From Streptomyces dioscori (GTDB lineage Bacteria; Actinomycetota; Actinomycetes; Streptomycetales; Streptomycetaceae): a stretch of DNA of 64,000 nt. Every line of letters begins with the position of its first letter. The stretch's first letter is position 1. The DNA is taken from NCBI RefSeq assembly GCF_003024195.1, contig NZ_KZ679040.1, forward strand, positions 476,221 to 540,220. Reading direction: 5' to 3'. The position numbers and the translations under genes are program-made. The notes under the pieces were generated by a model. It saw only the letters and a program-made list of their open reading frames with translations, was not told the origin of the DNA and searched no databases. Shown piece by piece: positions 51,811 through 59,880 of the stretch.

Positions 51811-52671
51811 TCAGGTGCGGACGGTTGCCGTGACGTACCGCACGGGTGTGTCGATCGTGAGCGGTCCGTCCCCGTCCCGCATCGCGTCGAGCGACGTGAT
51901 CAGCCGGTCCCGCAACTGCTGCCGCTTGTCGTCCGCGAGGTGGTTCCAGAGCAGGCGCATGCCCTGCGTGTGCGACCAGTCCACCCAGGCCGTCCCGGAC
52001 TCGGCCACCAGCTGGACGGACTCGTCGACGACCGACACGTCCTGGAAGCCCGCCTTCTCCAGGGTGCGGGCGAGGTCGGCCGGGTCCGCGAGCCAGCTGT
52101 TGAAACGCTGCGACAGACGCTCGGGCTGCCACTGCGGCGGCAGGTCGAGCAGCAGCTCGCGCGGGATGAGCTCGGTGAACACCGGTGGCAGGAAGGGGAA
52201 GGTGTCCTCGCTGAACACCGGGCTGGTGAAGGCGAGCCGCCCGCCGGGGGAGAGCAGCGGCGCGTACCGGGCCAGCGCCGCGGGCGCGTCGGGCAGGAAG
52301 ATGACGCTGTAGCTGCCCAGGACGACGTCGAAGGAGCCAGGTTCGAAGTCGGGGTGCTCCCCGTCCATCACCCGCAGCTCGACCGTGCCGGCATCGCGCA
52401 GCGCGGCCTCCTTCGCGGCCTCCTCGACCATCGCCTCCGCGACGTCGATGCCCACGACACGGCCCGTCGGCCCGACCCGCTCGGCCGCGGGGAAGACACA
52501 GGCCCCCCGGCCGCAGCAGACGTCGAGGACGCGTGCGCCCTCGCCGGGGGCCGCGCGCTCCACCAGGCGCCGGCCCATCGGAGTGAAGAACTCCACGCCG
52601 AGCCGGTCGTAGGACGCCGCGGCACTGTTGAAGGCCGCCGCCACTTCGGATTTGTACGTGGACGTGTCCAC
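51811..52671 (-). CDS. aknG: C-acid (aklanonic acid type) O-methyltransferase
   Basis: About 286 residues from the GTG at 52671 (GGGAG upstream). The family-typical N-terminus is [20 protein letters not shown], and motif I is [20 protein letters not shown], followed by [15 protein letters not shown] and [19 protein letters not shown]. DnrC/AknG/SnoaC-type enzymes methylate the carboxyl of aklanonic acid so that the fourth ring can close. An upstream extension to 52857 is open but lacks the conserved start. Four SARP-like heptamers lie upstream on its strand. Confidence 0.87.
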   Translation of the reverse strand: MDTSTYKSEVAAAFNSAAASYDRLGVEFFTPMGRRLVERAAPGEGARVLDVCCGRGACVFPAAERVGPTGRVVGIDVAEAMVEEAAKEAALRDAGTVELRVMDGEHPDFEPGSFDVVLGSYSVIFLPDAPAALARYAPLLSPGGRLAFTSPVFSEDTFPFLPPVFTELIPRELLLDLPPQWQPERLSQRFNSWLADPADLARTLEKAGFQDVSVVDESVQLVAESGTAWVDWSHTQGMRLLWNHLADDKRQQLRDRLITSLDAMRDGDGPLTIDTPVRYVTATVRT

Positions 52672-52726
52672 TGAATCTCCCGCTCTCTCGGTGGACACAC
52701 CACTTTTCCCCGCCGGTCTCGGGCAC

Positions 52727-52766
52727 GGATGGAGAGGCCTTGGAGCGCCACTGGACCGCCGCTGGA
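52727..52766 (-). promoter_or_regulatory. four SARP-type heptamers upstream of the methyltransferase gene
   Basis: On the minus strand TCCAGCG, TCCAGTG, TCCAAGG and TCCATCC start at 52766, 52755, 52744 and 52733, an exact 11-bp period. The first equals the TCCAGCG seen at 28430, 45778 and 58462. A -10 is not obvious. The divergent AknH-like gene may be controlled from the same region. Confidence 0.65.
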
Positions 52767-52940
52767 CACAAAGCAAAGAAGTCCCCGGGAGGCCGATCCG
52801 CTCTTGTTCCGGAGGATCGCGTCTCCTAAGAATTGATTCCGGAACGTACCGCCGCACCGGTTCCGCATCGGCAGTGCCCGATTCAGGGTCGGCAGCCGAT
52901 GATTCGGGACCGGTTTCGTACCGATTCAGGAGGAGAAAAC

Positions 52941-53375
52941 GTGAGCGACCAGATAGCGAGCGTCCGGCGCCTGGTGGAGGCGTACAACACCGGGAAAACG
53001 GACGATGTGGCCGACTACATCCATCCGGAATACATGAATCCGGGAACTCTGGAATTCACCTCGCTGCGTGGCCCGGAGCTTTTCGCGATCAATGTCGCGT
53101 GGGTCAAGAGGACGTTCTCGGAGGACGCGCGCCTGGAGGAGGTGGCCATCGAGGAGAACGGCGACTGGGTGCGCGCCCGGCTGGTGCTCTACGGGCGGCA
53201 CGTCGGTGAGATGGTCGGCATGGCCCCCACCGGACGGCTGTTCTCCGGCGAGCAGATCCACCTCCTCCACTTCGTCGACGGCAAGATCCACCACCACCGT
53301 GACTGGCCCGACTACCAGGGCACCTACCGCCAGCTCGGTGAGCCGTGGCCGGAGAAGGAGCACCGCCGTCCGTGA
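52941..53375 (+). CDS. aknH: SnoaL-type fourth-ring cyclase (AknH/DnrD)
   Basis: A 144-residue NTF2-fold protein from a GTG with AGGAGGAG upstream. [20 protein letters not shown], then [32 protein letters not shown] and [20 protein letters not shown] match polyketide cyclases that perform the aldol closing ring A (aklanonic acid methyl ester to aklaviketone type). The conserved acidic residue near the C-terminal HHRDW is present. Gene is 46 bp upstream of the SARP gene on the same strand. Confidence 0.92.
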   Translation: MSDQIASVRRLVEAYNTGKTDDVADYIHPEYMNPGTLEFTSLRGPELFAINVAWVKRTFSEDARLEEVAIEENGDWVRARLVLYGRHVGEMVGMAPTGRLFSGEQIHLLHFVDGKIHHHRDWPDYQGTYRQLGEPWPEKEHRRP

Positions 53376-53421
53376 CGGCGGATTCCTCGAAGGCCGGAGA
53401 TCAGGGGTAGGGGGAAGCGCG

Positions 53422-54264
53422 ATGGAATTCGGTGTGCTGGGACCGCTGTACGTCCAGGTGGACGGGGAGACGACCGCCCCGAGCGCCCCGAAGCTGCGGA
53501 ACGTACTGGCGATGCTGCTGGTCCACACGGGACAGGTGGTGCCCGTGCCGTCGCTGGTGCGGGATCTGTGGGACGACGATCCGCCCGTGAGCGGTCTGAC
53601 CACGCTGCAGACGTACATCCTGAACCTGCGCAAGATGTTCTCCGCGGTCACCGGGCTGACCACCGACGAGGTGGCCCGCGACATCCTGGTGACCCGGGCG
53701 GGCGGATACGTGCTGGCCGCCGAGGCGGGCACACTCGACCTGCACCGCTACCGGCGTCTGGTGACCGCCGGCCGGGAGGCGCTGGTGCGCGGCGACGACG
53801 CGGCCGGGGTACGGGACCTGAACGAGGCGCTGCTGATGTGGCGGGGCCCCGCGCTGGTCGACGTACCGGCCGGGCGGGTGCTGGAGAGCAGGCGCCGGCA
53901 GCTGGAGGAGTCCCGGCTCGCCGCCTTCGAGTACCTGGTCGACGTGGAGCTGCGGCTCGGCATGTACCGCGAGGTGCTGGCCGAGCTGGCGGCCCTCACG
54001 GTGGAGAACCCGCTGCACGAGGGCCTGCACGGCCAGTACATGTGGGCCCTGCACCTCAGTGGCCGCCGGGCCCAGGCGCTCCAGGTCTTCCACCGGCTGC
54101 GGGGCGCCCTGGTCGCGGGCCTCGGTCTGGAACCGGGGCCCCAGGTGCAGCGGCTGCACCGGGCGGTGCTGAACGCGGACACCGACTTCGAGCCCCGTTT
54201 CGCGGTGGGCCGGGCCCCGGTCGCGGTCCCGGCCAGCGCGTTCGGCGGGGCGCGCCCCTACTGA
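53422..54264 (+). CDS. aknI: SARP-family transcriptional activator (second; AknI/DnrI type)
   Basis: A 280-residue activator: MEFGVLGPLYVQVDGETTAP, VLAMLLVHTGQVVPVPSLVR, TLQTYILNLRKMFSAVTGLT for the winged-helix domain, then TLDLHRYRRLVTAGREALVR for the BTAD domain. By position beside the AknH-like cyclase and polyketide genes it is the best candidate to bind the TCCAGCG/TCGAGCG direct repeats at 28430, 45741-45795, 52727 and 58462. It is preceded by GGGGGAAG. Confidence 0.92.
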   Translation: MEFGVLGPLYVQVDGETTAPSAPKLRNVLAMLLVHTGQVVPVPSLVRDLWDDDPPVSGLTTLQTYILNLRKMFSAVTGLTTDEVARDILVTRAGGYVLAAEAGTLDLHRYRRLVTAGREALVRGDDAAGVRDLNEALLMWRGPALVDVPAGRVLESRRRQLEESRLAAFEYLVDVELRLGMYREVLAELAALTVENPLHEGLHGQYMWALHLSGRRAQALQVFHRLRGALVAGLGLEPGPQVQRLHRAVLNADTDFEPRFAVGRAPVAVPASAFGGARPY

Positions 54265-54283
54265 CGCCTCACGGGCTACCAGT

Positions 54284-54345
54284 ACTCAAATTTGATTGCG
54301 TCGCCGGGTCCAGCGTGACTAGGGTGCATCTAGACAAATTTGATT
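54284..54345 (+). promoter_or_regulatory. promoter flanked by two AATCAAATTTGATT-like operators
   Basis: ACTCAAATTTGATT at 54284-54297 (13 of 14 to the drrA palindrome) and AGACAAATTTGATT at 54332-54345 (12 of 14) are 48 bp apart. Between them TTGCGT (54296) and TAGGGT (54320) make a promoter with 18-bp spacing. The layout is the same as before drrA, implying the same repressor. Confidence 0.7.
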
Positions 54346-54359
54346 AGTTCGGAGGGGTC

Positions 54360-54851
54360 ATGCCGGAGGAGCAGGAACAACCGGAGCAGCAGGAGCGGTC
54401 GGAGCGGTCGGAACAGCCGGACGAGGCGCCCGTCGACAGTCCGACGGGCTGGGTCGCGGCGCACATCCGCCGCTACGACCGCAGCGGTGGCAAGGAGGGG
54501 GCGAAGTGGTACGGGCTCGACACCCTGCTCCTCACCACCCGCGGCCGGAAATCGGGAAAGCTGCGCCGCACCGCGGTGATCTACGGCCGGGACGGCGACA
54601 ACGTCGTCGTGGTCGGTTCGAACGGCGGAAAGCCCGAGCATCCGCTCTGGTATCTCAATCTCGTCGCCTCGCCCGAGGCGCATGTCCAGATCGGTGAGGA
54701 ACACCTCGACGTGCGCGCCCGTACGGCGACCGCCGAGGAGAAGCCGGATCTCTGGAAGCTCATGACGGGCCTTTTCCCGCAGTACAAGAGTTACCAGAAG
54801 AAGACCACCAGGGAAATTCCCGTGGTGATTCTGGAGCCCGTCGAGCAGTAA
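54360..54851 (+). CDS. deazaflavin (F420)-dependent nitroreductase-family protein (DUF385/DDN)
   Basis: A 163-residue protein. The first 35 residues are a Glu/Gln/Ser-rich repeat. The split-barrel domain follows: TLLLTTRGRKSGKLRRTAVI, YGRDGDNVVVVGSNGGKPEH, PLWYLNLVASPEAHVQIGEE. This is the DDN-type fold that uses F420H2 to reduce quinones, nitro compounds or enones. Its promoter carries the same operators as drrAB, so it is probably switched on with drug export, suggesting a protective or late reductive role toward the anthracycline. Alternatively it reduces a sugar or quinone in biosynthesis. Confidence 0.82.
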   Translation: MPEEQEQPEQQERSERSEQPDEAPVDSPTGWVAAHIRRYDRSGGKEGAKWYGLDTLLLTTRGRKSGKLRRTAVIYGRDGDNVVVVGSNGGKPEHPLWYLNLVASPEAHVQIGEEHLDVRARTATAEEKPDLWKLMTGLFPQYKSYQKKTTREIPVVILEPVEQ

Positions 54852-54895
54852 GCGTCGGCGGTGCACGTCAGAAATTACATGCACGGAAAGGAAAG

Positions 54896-56533
54896 GTGTC
54901 TGTGTTGAACGAATTCACGCGCCGTGGATTCCTCGGCAGCGCGGCGGCGGTCGGCGGGGCCACGGTGGTCACCACGGCCGTTTCCGGTGCCCAGGCCGCC
55001 GAGGCCGCCGTCCCGGAAGCGGCACAGGGCGGCGCGTGCGGCGCCAGGACCGGGCTCGTCCAGGTGGACCGGACGGACCGGCGCTACCAGGACCTGGTCA
55101 GCCGGGGATTCAACGGACGGTTCCGCGGCAAGCCCGACGCCGTGTACGTCGTGCACACCGCGGACCAGGTCGTCGACGCGGTGAACCGGGCCCTGGACGC
55201 GGGGCAGCGGATCGCCGTACGCAGTGGCGGCCACTGCTTCGAGGGCTTCGTGGACGACCCCGCCGTGCGGGCCGTCATCGACATGTCCGAGATGCGGCAG
55301 GTCTTCTACGACTCCGCCAAGCGGGCGTTCGCCGTGGAACCCGGGGCCACCCTCGGGGAGGCGTACCGCACCCTGTACCTCGACTGGGGCGTGACCATCC
55401 CGGCGGGCGTCTGCCCGCAGGTGGGCGTCGGCGGGCATGTGCTCGGCGGCGGGTACGGCCCGCTGTCCCGCCGCGACGGAGTGGTGGCCGACCACCTCTA
55501 CGCCGTCGAGGTCGTTGTCGTGGACGCCTCCGGCCGGGCCCGCAAGGTCGTGGCCACCAGCGCGGCCGGCGACCCCAACCGCGAGCTGTGGTGGGCCCAC
55601 ACCGGGGGCGGCGGCGGCAACTTCGGCATCGTCACCAAGTACTGGTTCCGTACGCCCGGGGCCACCGGCAACGATCCGTCCGGGCTGCTGCCCAAGGCGC
55701 CGAAGTCGACCCTGCGGCACATCGTGACCTGGGAGTGGTCCGCCCTCACCGAGAAGGCGTTCACCCGGATCATCGACAACCACGGGGCCTGGCACCAGCG
55801 CAACAGCGCCGCCGACACCCCGTACGCCAGTCTGCACAGCGTCTTCTACCTCAACAGCAAGGCGGCCGGGCAGATCCTGCTGGACATCCAGATCGACGGC
55901 GGACTGGACGGCGCCGAGGGGCTGCTGAACGACTTCGTGGCCGCGATCAACGAGGGCACGGGGGTGGAGCCCGCCGTCCAGCGGAGCACGGAGCCGTGGC
56001 TGCGCGCCACGCTGGCCAACAAGTTCGACACCGGCGGGTTCGACCGGACCAAGTCCAAGGGCGCGTATCTGCGCAAGCCGTGGACCGACGCCCAGGCCGC
56101 CACCCTCTACAAGTATCTGAGCGCCGACACCCAGGTGTGGGGCGAGGTCTCGCTCTACTCGTACGGGGCGAAGGTCAACTCCGTTCCGGAGACGGCCACC
56201 GCCACCGCCCAGCGCGACTCCATCATCAAGGTGTGGATGTCGGCCACATGGATGGATCCCACACAGGACGACGCCAACCTCGCCTGGATCCGGGAGATCT
56301 ACCGCGACGTCTTCGCCACCACCGGCGGCGTCCCGGTGCCCGACGACCGGACCGAGGGCACCTTCATCAACTACCCCGACATCGACTTGGCCGACCCGGA
56401 GTGGAACACCTCCGGAGTGCCCTGGCACACCCTCTACTACAAGGGGAACTACCCGCGCCTGCAGAAGGTCAAGGCCCGCTGGGACCCCAGGAATGTCTTC
56501 CGGCACGCGCTGTCGGTGCGGCTGCCCGACTGA
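54896..56533 (+). CDS. aknOx: secreted bicovalent FAD oxidoreductase, AknOx type
   Basis: A 545-residue berberine-bridge-type enzyme; GTG at 54896 or 54902. A twin-arginine signal (FTRRGFLGSAAAVGGATVV) exports the folded flavoprotein. RIAVRSGGHCFEGF (His113) and IPAGVCPQVGVGGHVLGGGY (Cys173) are the two FAD attachment residues; their 60-residue spacing equals that of His70 and Cys130 in AknOx. AknOx oxidises the terminal rhodinose to cinerulose A and then L-aculose outside the cell. The same reaction is inferred. A 19-bp hairpin follows. Confidence 0.9.
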   Translation: MSVLNEFTRRGFLGSAAAVGGATVVTTAVSGAQAAEAAVPEAAQGGACGARTGLVQVDRTDRRYQDLVSRGFNGRFRGKPDAVYVVHTADQVVDAVNRALDAGQRIAVRSGGHCFEGFVDDPAVRAVIDMSEMRQVFYDSAKRAFAVEPGATLGEAYRTLYLDWGVTIPAGVCPQVGVGGHVLGGGYGPLSRRDGVVADHLYAVEVVVVDASGRARKVVATSAAGDPNRELWWAHTGGGGGNFGIVTKYWFRTPGATGNDPSGLLPKAPKSTLRHIVTWEWSALTEKAFTRIIDNHGAWHQRNSAADTPYASLHSVFYLNSKAAGQILLDIQIDGGLDGAEGLLNDFVAAINEGTGVEPAVQRSTEPWLRATLANKFDTGGFDRTKSKGAYLRKPWTDAQAATLYKYLSADTQVWGEVSLYSYGAKVNSVPETATATAQRDSIIKVWMSATWMDPTQDDANLAWIREIYRDVFATTGGVPVPDDRTEGTFINYPDIDLADPEWNTSGVPWHTLYYKGNYPRLQKVKARWDPRNVFRHALSVRLPD

Positions 56534-56556
56534 CGGCGACGGGAACGACAGAATGC

Positions 56557-56599
56557 CCGGAGGGGCGGTGGCCGCAGTCCGCGGCCACCGCCCCTCCGG
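56557..56599. terminator. bidirectional hairpin terminator, 19-bp stem
   Basis: Bases 56557-56575 pair with 56581-56599 around a 5-nt loop, between the convergent stops of the AknOx-like gene (56533) and the second N-methyltransferase (56615). Confidence 0.9.
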
Positions 56600-56614
56600 C
56601 GCACTCGAAGACAG

Positions 56615-57328
56615 TCAGCCGCGGTCCGCGAGGAACAGGCCGCGGCCCGACTGGATCCCCTCCACGTAGGCGACGTTCAACCCGGCCCGGGTGAACGCCT
56701 CCTCGTACTCGGCGCGGGTGAACAGCGTCAGCGAGTGGCTCTCCGCGAAGTGCTGCACACCACTGTCGGGATCGGCCACCATGTAGTGCACGACCATGTG
56801 TGAGGTGTGCCCCCGGCGCTCCGTGTGGGAGATCCGGGTCAGCGTCCCTCGGCCCACGGTCACGGTGTCCCCGCTCACATGGCGGTCCAGAGCCGTCTCC
56901 AGGAACCACCAGGGGTCCACCGCCACGACACCGTGCGGGGTCAGGTGCTCGGCGAACGACCGCAGGGTCGCGGTGAGTTCGGCCGTGTCCTGCAGATAGG
57001 CGATCGAGCCGAACATGCAGGTGATCGCGTCGTAGGAGCGCCCCAGGGACAGGTCGCGCATGTCGCCACGGTGCAGGACGGCGGCGGGTACCGCGGTGCG
57101 GGCCATCGACAGCATCGCGTCGGACAGTTCGAGCCCTTCGACCTTGTCGAAGAGCTGGGCGAAGTGCCGCAGGTGCGCGCCGGTGCCGCAGGCGACGTCC
57201 AGGAGCGAGGCCGCCGCGGGGTTGCGGGCCCGTACGAGCCCCGCGACGGTGGCGGCCTCCACCCGGTAGTCCTTGCCGCGCGACTCGTGCAGCAGCTCGT
57301 AGATCTCGGCCATCCCGGGTCCGTACAT
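56615..57328 (-). CDS. second sugar N-methyltransferase (DesVI/AknX2-like)
   Basis: A 237-residue SAM enzyme, clearly homologous over its whole length to the one at 35795: MYGPGMAEIYELLHESRGKD, SLLDVACGTGAHLRHFAQLF, RGDMRDLSLGRSYDAITCMF, DPWWFLETALDRHV, GIQSGRGLFLADRG. Both have the same motifs, so this may share the two methylation steps on the aminosugar or act on a second amino substrate. It forms a minus-strand pair with the NmrA-like gene 15 bp upstream. Confidence 0.85.
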   Translation of the reverse strand: MYGPGMAEIYELLHESRGKDYRVEAATVAGLVRARNPAAASLLDVACGTGAHLRHFAQLFDKVEGLELSDAMLSMARTAVPAAVLHRGDMRDLSLGRSYDAITCMFGSIAYLQDTAELTATLRSFAEHLTPHGVVAVDPWWFLETALDRHVSGDTVTVGRGTLTRISHTERRGHTSHMVVHYMVADPDSGVQHFAESHSLTLFTRAEYEEAFTRAGLNVAYVEGIQSGRGLFLADRG

Positions 57329-57343
57329 GACGAACTCCCCTCC

Positions 57344-58291
57344 TCAGCTGGAACTGCTCGAACGGCCGGCACTGCTGGAGCGGCCTGAACCGCCCGAACC
57401 GCCTGAACCGGCACCGGAGACACCGCCGGCACCGGAGGCATCCCCGGCAGCGGCCTCGCCGCCGAATCCTTCGGCGTGCTCCGCCGCCCAGCTCGCGAAC
57501 GTGCGTGCCTGACGGCCGGTGACCCGGCGCACGGCATCGGTCACCGGGCCGGGGGTGACGGCCGACTCGGCGAGGTAGTCGAGCAGCATCTCGACGACCG
57601 GCGGCGGCATGACGGCGCTCATCGCCGCCCGTCCGGCCTCCCGGCTCAGCTCCTCGAAGCGGATGTCCCGGCCGGTCGCCTCCGCGATCGCGGCCACCTG
57701 CTCGACCTGGGTCAGCGCCTGCGGCCCCGTCACCAGGTACTGGGCGCCCGCGTGGCCGTCCTCCAGCAGCGCGGTCGCCACGACCGCCGCGATGTCGGCC
57801 TCGTCGACGATCGCGCGGGCGGCCTTGCCGTAGGGGGCGCGCACGACGCCCTCCGTACGGATGGAGTCGCCCCACTTCCAGAGGGTGTTGCCGGCGAACT
57901 CGTCGGGGCGTACGAAGGTCCAGTCCGCCCCGCTGTCCTCGACGGCCCGTTCCACCGCGCGGTGGTGCTGGTGGCTGGGGTTGCTCTCGTCTTCGAGCAC
58001 CGAACTGGACGACAGGACGACGATGTGCCGGACCCCCGCCTTGCGGGCGAGCGCCGCGACCTCGTGGGCGGTCTCGGGCACCGGGAAGAGGTACATCCGG
58101 TCGATGCCCTCCAGGGCGGCGGGCAGGCTCTGCGGCTGCTCCAGGTCGCCCTCGACGACCTCGACGCCGGCCGGCAGCGCGGCGGTCGCGGGTGTGCGGG
58201 TGAGCGCCCGCACGTGGTGCCCGGAGCCCGCCAGGCTCCGGGCGACATGGCGTCCCACCTTGCCCGTGGCACCGGTCAACAGGATGTTCAA
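57344..58291 (-). CDS. NmrA-like atypical SDR, candidate quinone reductase partner (SnoaW-like role)
   Basis: A 315-residue NAD(P)-binding protein: MNILLTGATGKVGRHVARSL, VEVVEGDLEQPQSLPAALEG, VRHIVVLSSSSVLEDESNPS, WTFVRPDEFAGNTLWKWGDS, QYLVTGPQALTQVEQVAAIA. The classical YxxxK is not present at the usual site, as in NmrA/quinone-reductase-like atypical SDRs. The last 30 residues are a Gly/Ser-rich tail. It is divergent from a SnoaL2-like gene, and in nogalamycin biosynthesis a reductase (SnoaW) and SnoaL2 together hydroxylate C-1. That partnership is inferred here. Confidence 0.75.
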   Translation of the reverse strand: MNILLTGATGKVGRHVARSLAGSGHHVRALTRTPATAALPAGVEVVEGDLEQPQSLPAALEGIDRMYLFPVPETAHEVAALARKAGVRHIVVLSSSSVLEDESNPSHQHHRAVERAVEDSGADWTFVRPDEFAGNTLWKWGDSIRTEGVVRAPYGKAARAIVDEADIAAVVATALLEDGHAGAQYLVTGPQALTQVEQVAAIAEATGRDIRFEELSREAGRAAMSAVMPPPVVEMLLDYLAESAVTPGPVTDAVRRVTGRQARTFASWAAEHAEGFGGEAAAGDASGAGGVSGAGSGGSGGSGRSSSAGRSSSSS

Positions 58292-58461
58292 GGCCCCTCC
58301 TCGGCGTACGAAACGGTGCTCCCCGGCGCGCTGTCCTGTGCAGGGGAGGCGGTTCCAGGGGCCCAGGCTGTCGCGCCGGGCTAGAGGACTCCGTGAGCGC
58401 CGATGGACTTCGGCGGACCGCCGCGGACCCCGGTGGGGCGGCGGGTGGCGTCCGGCCCCGC

Positions 58462-58501
58462 TCCAGCGGGACTTGAGCGGTCCTGCAGCCGTTCTCAGGC
58501 G
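58462..58501 (+). promoter_or_regulatory. four SARP-type heptamers upstream of the SnoaL2-like gene
   Basis: TCCAGCG (58462), TTGAGCG (58473), TGCAGCC (58484) and TCAGGCG (58495) follow an exact 11-bp period. CAGTCT at 58511, about 8-9 bases after the last heptamer, may be the -10. The gene starts at 58553. Confidence 0.65.
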
Positions 58502-58552
58502 GGTCGGGGGCAGTCTGGCGTGACATCGTCCGCGAGACTGTGAGGAATCGCC

Positions 58553-58990
58553 ATGTCAATGGCCGAGCGCAAGGCCCTGTGTCTGGAAATGGTCGCCGCC
58601 TGGAACCGGTGGGACCTGAGCGGGATCATCAAGCACTGGTCGCCGGACATCGTGCACTACTCCGAGGACACCGAGGTGAGTTCCGCCGACATGATCAAAC
58701 TCATGGAGGGCGGGCTGCAGGCGTTCCCCGATCTCCAGCTCGAAGTGAAGAGCATCATGGCCGAGGAGGACCGGGTCACCCTGCGCATCACCGTGACGGC
58801 GACCCACTCGCACGAGTTCATGGGCGTGCCGCCGACCGGCGAGCGCGTCAGCTGGCACCTGGTGGAGGAACTGCGCTTCGAGGACGCCAAGGTCGTCGAA
58901 CACTGGGACGTCATCAACATGCGCCCGCTCCTGGTCAAACTGGGCAAGCTGCCGGACGTCCCGAAGGTGGAACTGGAAACGAGCGCCTGA
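58553..58990 (+). CDS. SnoaL2-like NTF2-fold protein, candidate C-1 hydroxylase component
   Basis: A 145-residue protein: LCLEMVAAWNRWDLSGIIKH, VHYSEDTEVSSADMIKLMEG, FMGVPPTGERVSWHLVEELR, FEDAKVVEHWDVINMRPLLV. It belongs to the SnoaL-like polyketide group but differs from the fourth-ring cyclase at 52941. SnoaL2/AclR proteins hydroxylate anthracyclines at C-1 together with a reductase. If so, the aglycone would be epsilon-pyrromycinone (1-hydroxyaklavinone), as in cinerubins. It has its own SARP-type promoter. Confidence 0.78.
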   Translation: MSMAERKALCLEMVAAWNRWDLSGIIKHWSPDIVHYSEDTEVSSADMIKLMEGGLQAFPDLQLEVKSIMAEEDRVTLRITVTATHSHEFMGVPPTGERVSWHLVEELRFEDAKVVEHWDVINMRPLLVKLGKLPDVPKVELETSA

Positions 58991-59009
58991 CCGGCACGGT
59001 CGTTCAGCC

Positions 59010-59065
59010 GTCGGCCCGTCGGCCCGTCGGCCCGTGGGTCTGTGGGTCTGTGGGTCTGTGGGTCC
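59010..59065. repeat. two adjacent 8-bp microsatellites, (GTCGGCCC)x3 and (GTGGGTCT)x3-4
   Basis: Three copies of GTCGGCCC from about 59010 run into three to four copies of GTGGGTCT up to about 59065, in the non-coding gap (58991-59238) before the PadR gene. The gap otherwise shows no gene. Confidence 0.8.
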
Positions 59066-59238
59066 GGGGGTCCGGCGGGCGTGGCCCGGGGGCGCGGGCG
59101 TGTCCCGTGCCCCCGGGCGCGCGGAGCCCCAGGACGCGCGTCCTGGTCGTCCTCCGTCGTGTCCGGGGCGGCTAACTAAGCTGGCGCCCAGGCGCGCGGC
59201 GGACAGGAATACGCCGCACCAGACGGAACGGGGTGACG

Positions 59239-59853
59239 ATGTCGGCGACGCGGTTGCTGGTCCTCGGGGTGGTACGCGGGTTCGGCAGGACGCATGGTTA
59301 CCGGGTGCGGGCCGAGTTGCTGTCCTGGGGGATCGACGACTGGGCCAACGTCAAACCCGGTTCGATCTACCACGCGCTGCGGCAGCTCGCGAAGATCGGC
59401 CTGCTGGAGGCCAGCGAGATCGTCCACTGGCCGGGGCGGGTGGACTACAGCGTGACCGCCGAGGGGGACGCGGAGTTCTTCCGGCTGCTGGTCGACGCCC
59501 TGGAGCGGCCCGAGCACCGCGCCGACATGCTCAGCGCCGGCCTCGCCCTGATGCCCGCCCTCTCGCGCGAGCGCGCCGTGGCGGCCCTCTCCACCCGCCT
59601 GGCCGTCCTGGAAGCCCAACGGGCCGTGCTGCGCAAGGAATCGGCCCCGGTCCACGCCGAGGGCCTGCCCGCGCATCTGGGCGAGCTGTGGACCATGCGG
59701 ACGCGCTACGCCGACCTCGGCGTCGCATGGACCCAGGACCTGCTGGCACGGGTCAGGTCCGGCGAGTACGAGATGGCCGGCGAACACGGGCCCTCCTTCG
59801 GGACGCCGGGATCGTGGCGCGCCCTCATCGGCCCCGGGACGACGGGCCGTTGA
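59239..59853 (+). CDS. PadR-family transcriptional repressor
   Basis: A 204-residue regulator from the ATG at 59239 (GTG at 59233 is an alternative). The PadR winged helix reads LLVLGVVRGFGRTHGYRVRA, WANVKPGSIYHALRQLAKIG, IVHWPGRVDYSVTAEGDAEF. A C-terminal dimerisation part (Vir_Reg_CT-like) continues with RAVAALSTRLAVLEAQRAVL. It lies directly upstream of drrAB on the same strand, with palindromic operators in between. It is likely a drug-responsive repressor of drrAB and of the F420-type gene at 54360. Confidence 0.85.
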   Translation: MSATRLLVLGVVRGFGRTHGYRVRAELLSWGIDDWANVKPGSIYHALRQLAKIGLLEASEIVHWPGRVDYSVTAEGDAEFFRLLVDALERPEHRADMLSAGLALMPALSRERAVAALSTRLAVLEAQRAVLRKESAPVHAEGLPAHLGELWTMRTRYADLGVAWTQDLLARVRSGEYEMAGEHGPSFGTPGSWRALIGPGTTGR

Positions 59854-59880
59854 CGGGCGGCCGTCTTCGCACGACCTACT

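Noticed and set aside
52672..52857. Longer methyltransferase start at 52857
   Set aside because: The extra residues match no family N-terminus and would cover the SARP-type repeats; the GTG at 52671 has a ribosome site and begins the conserved region.
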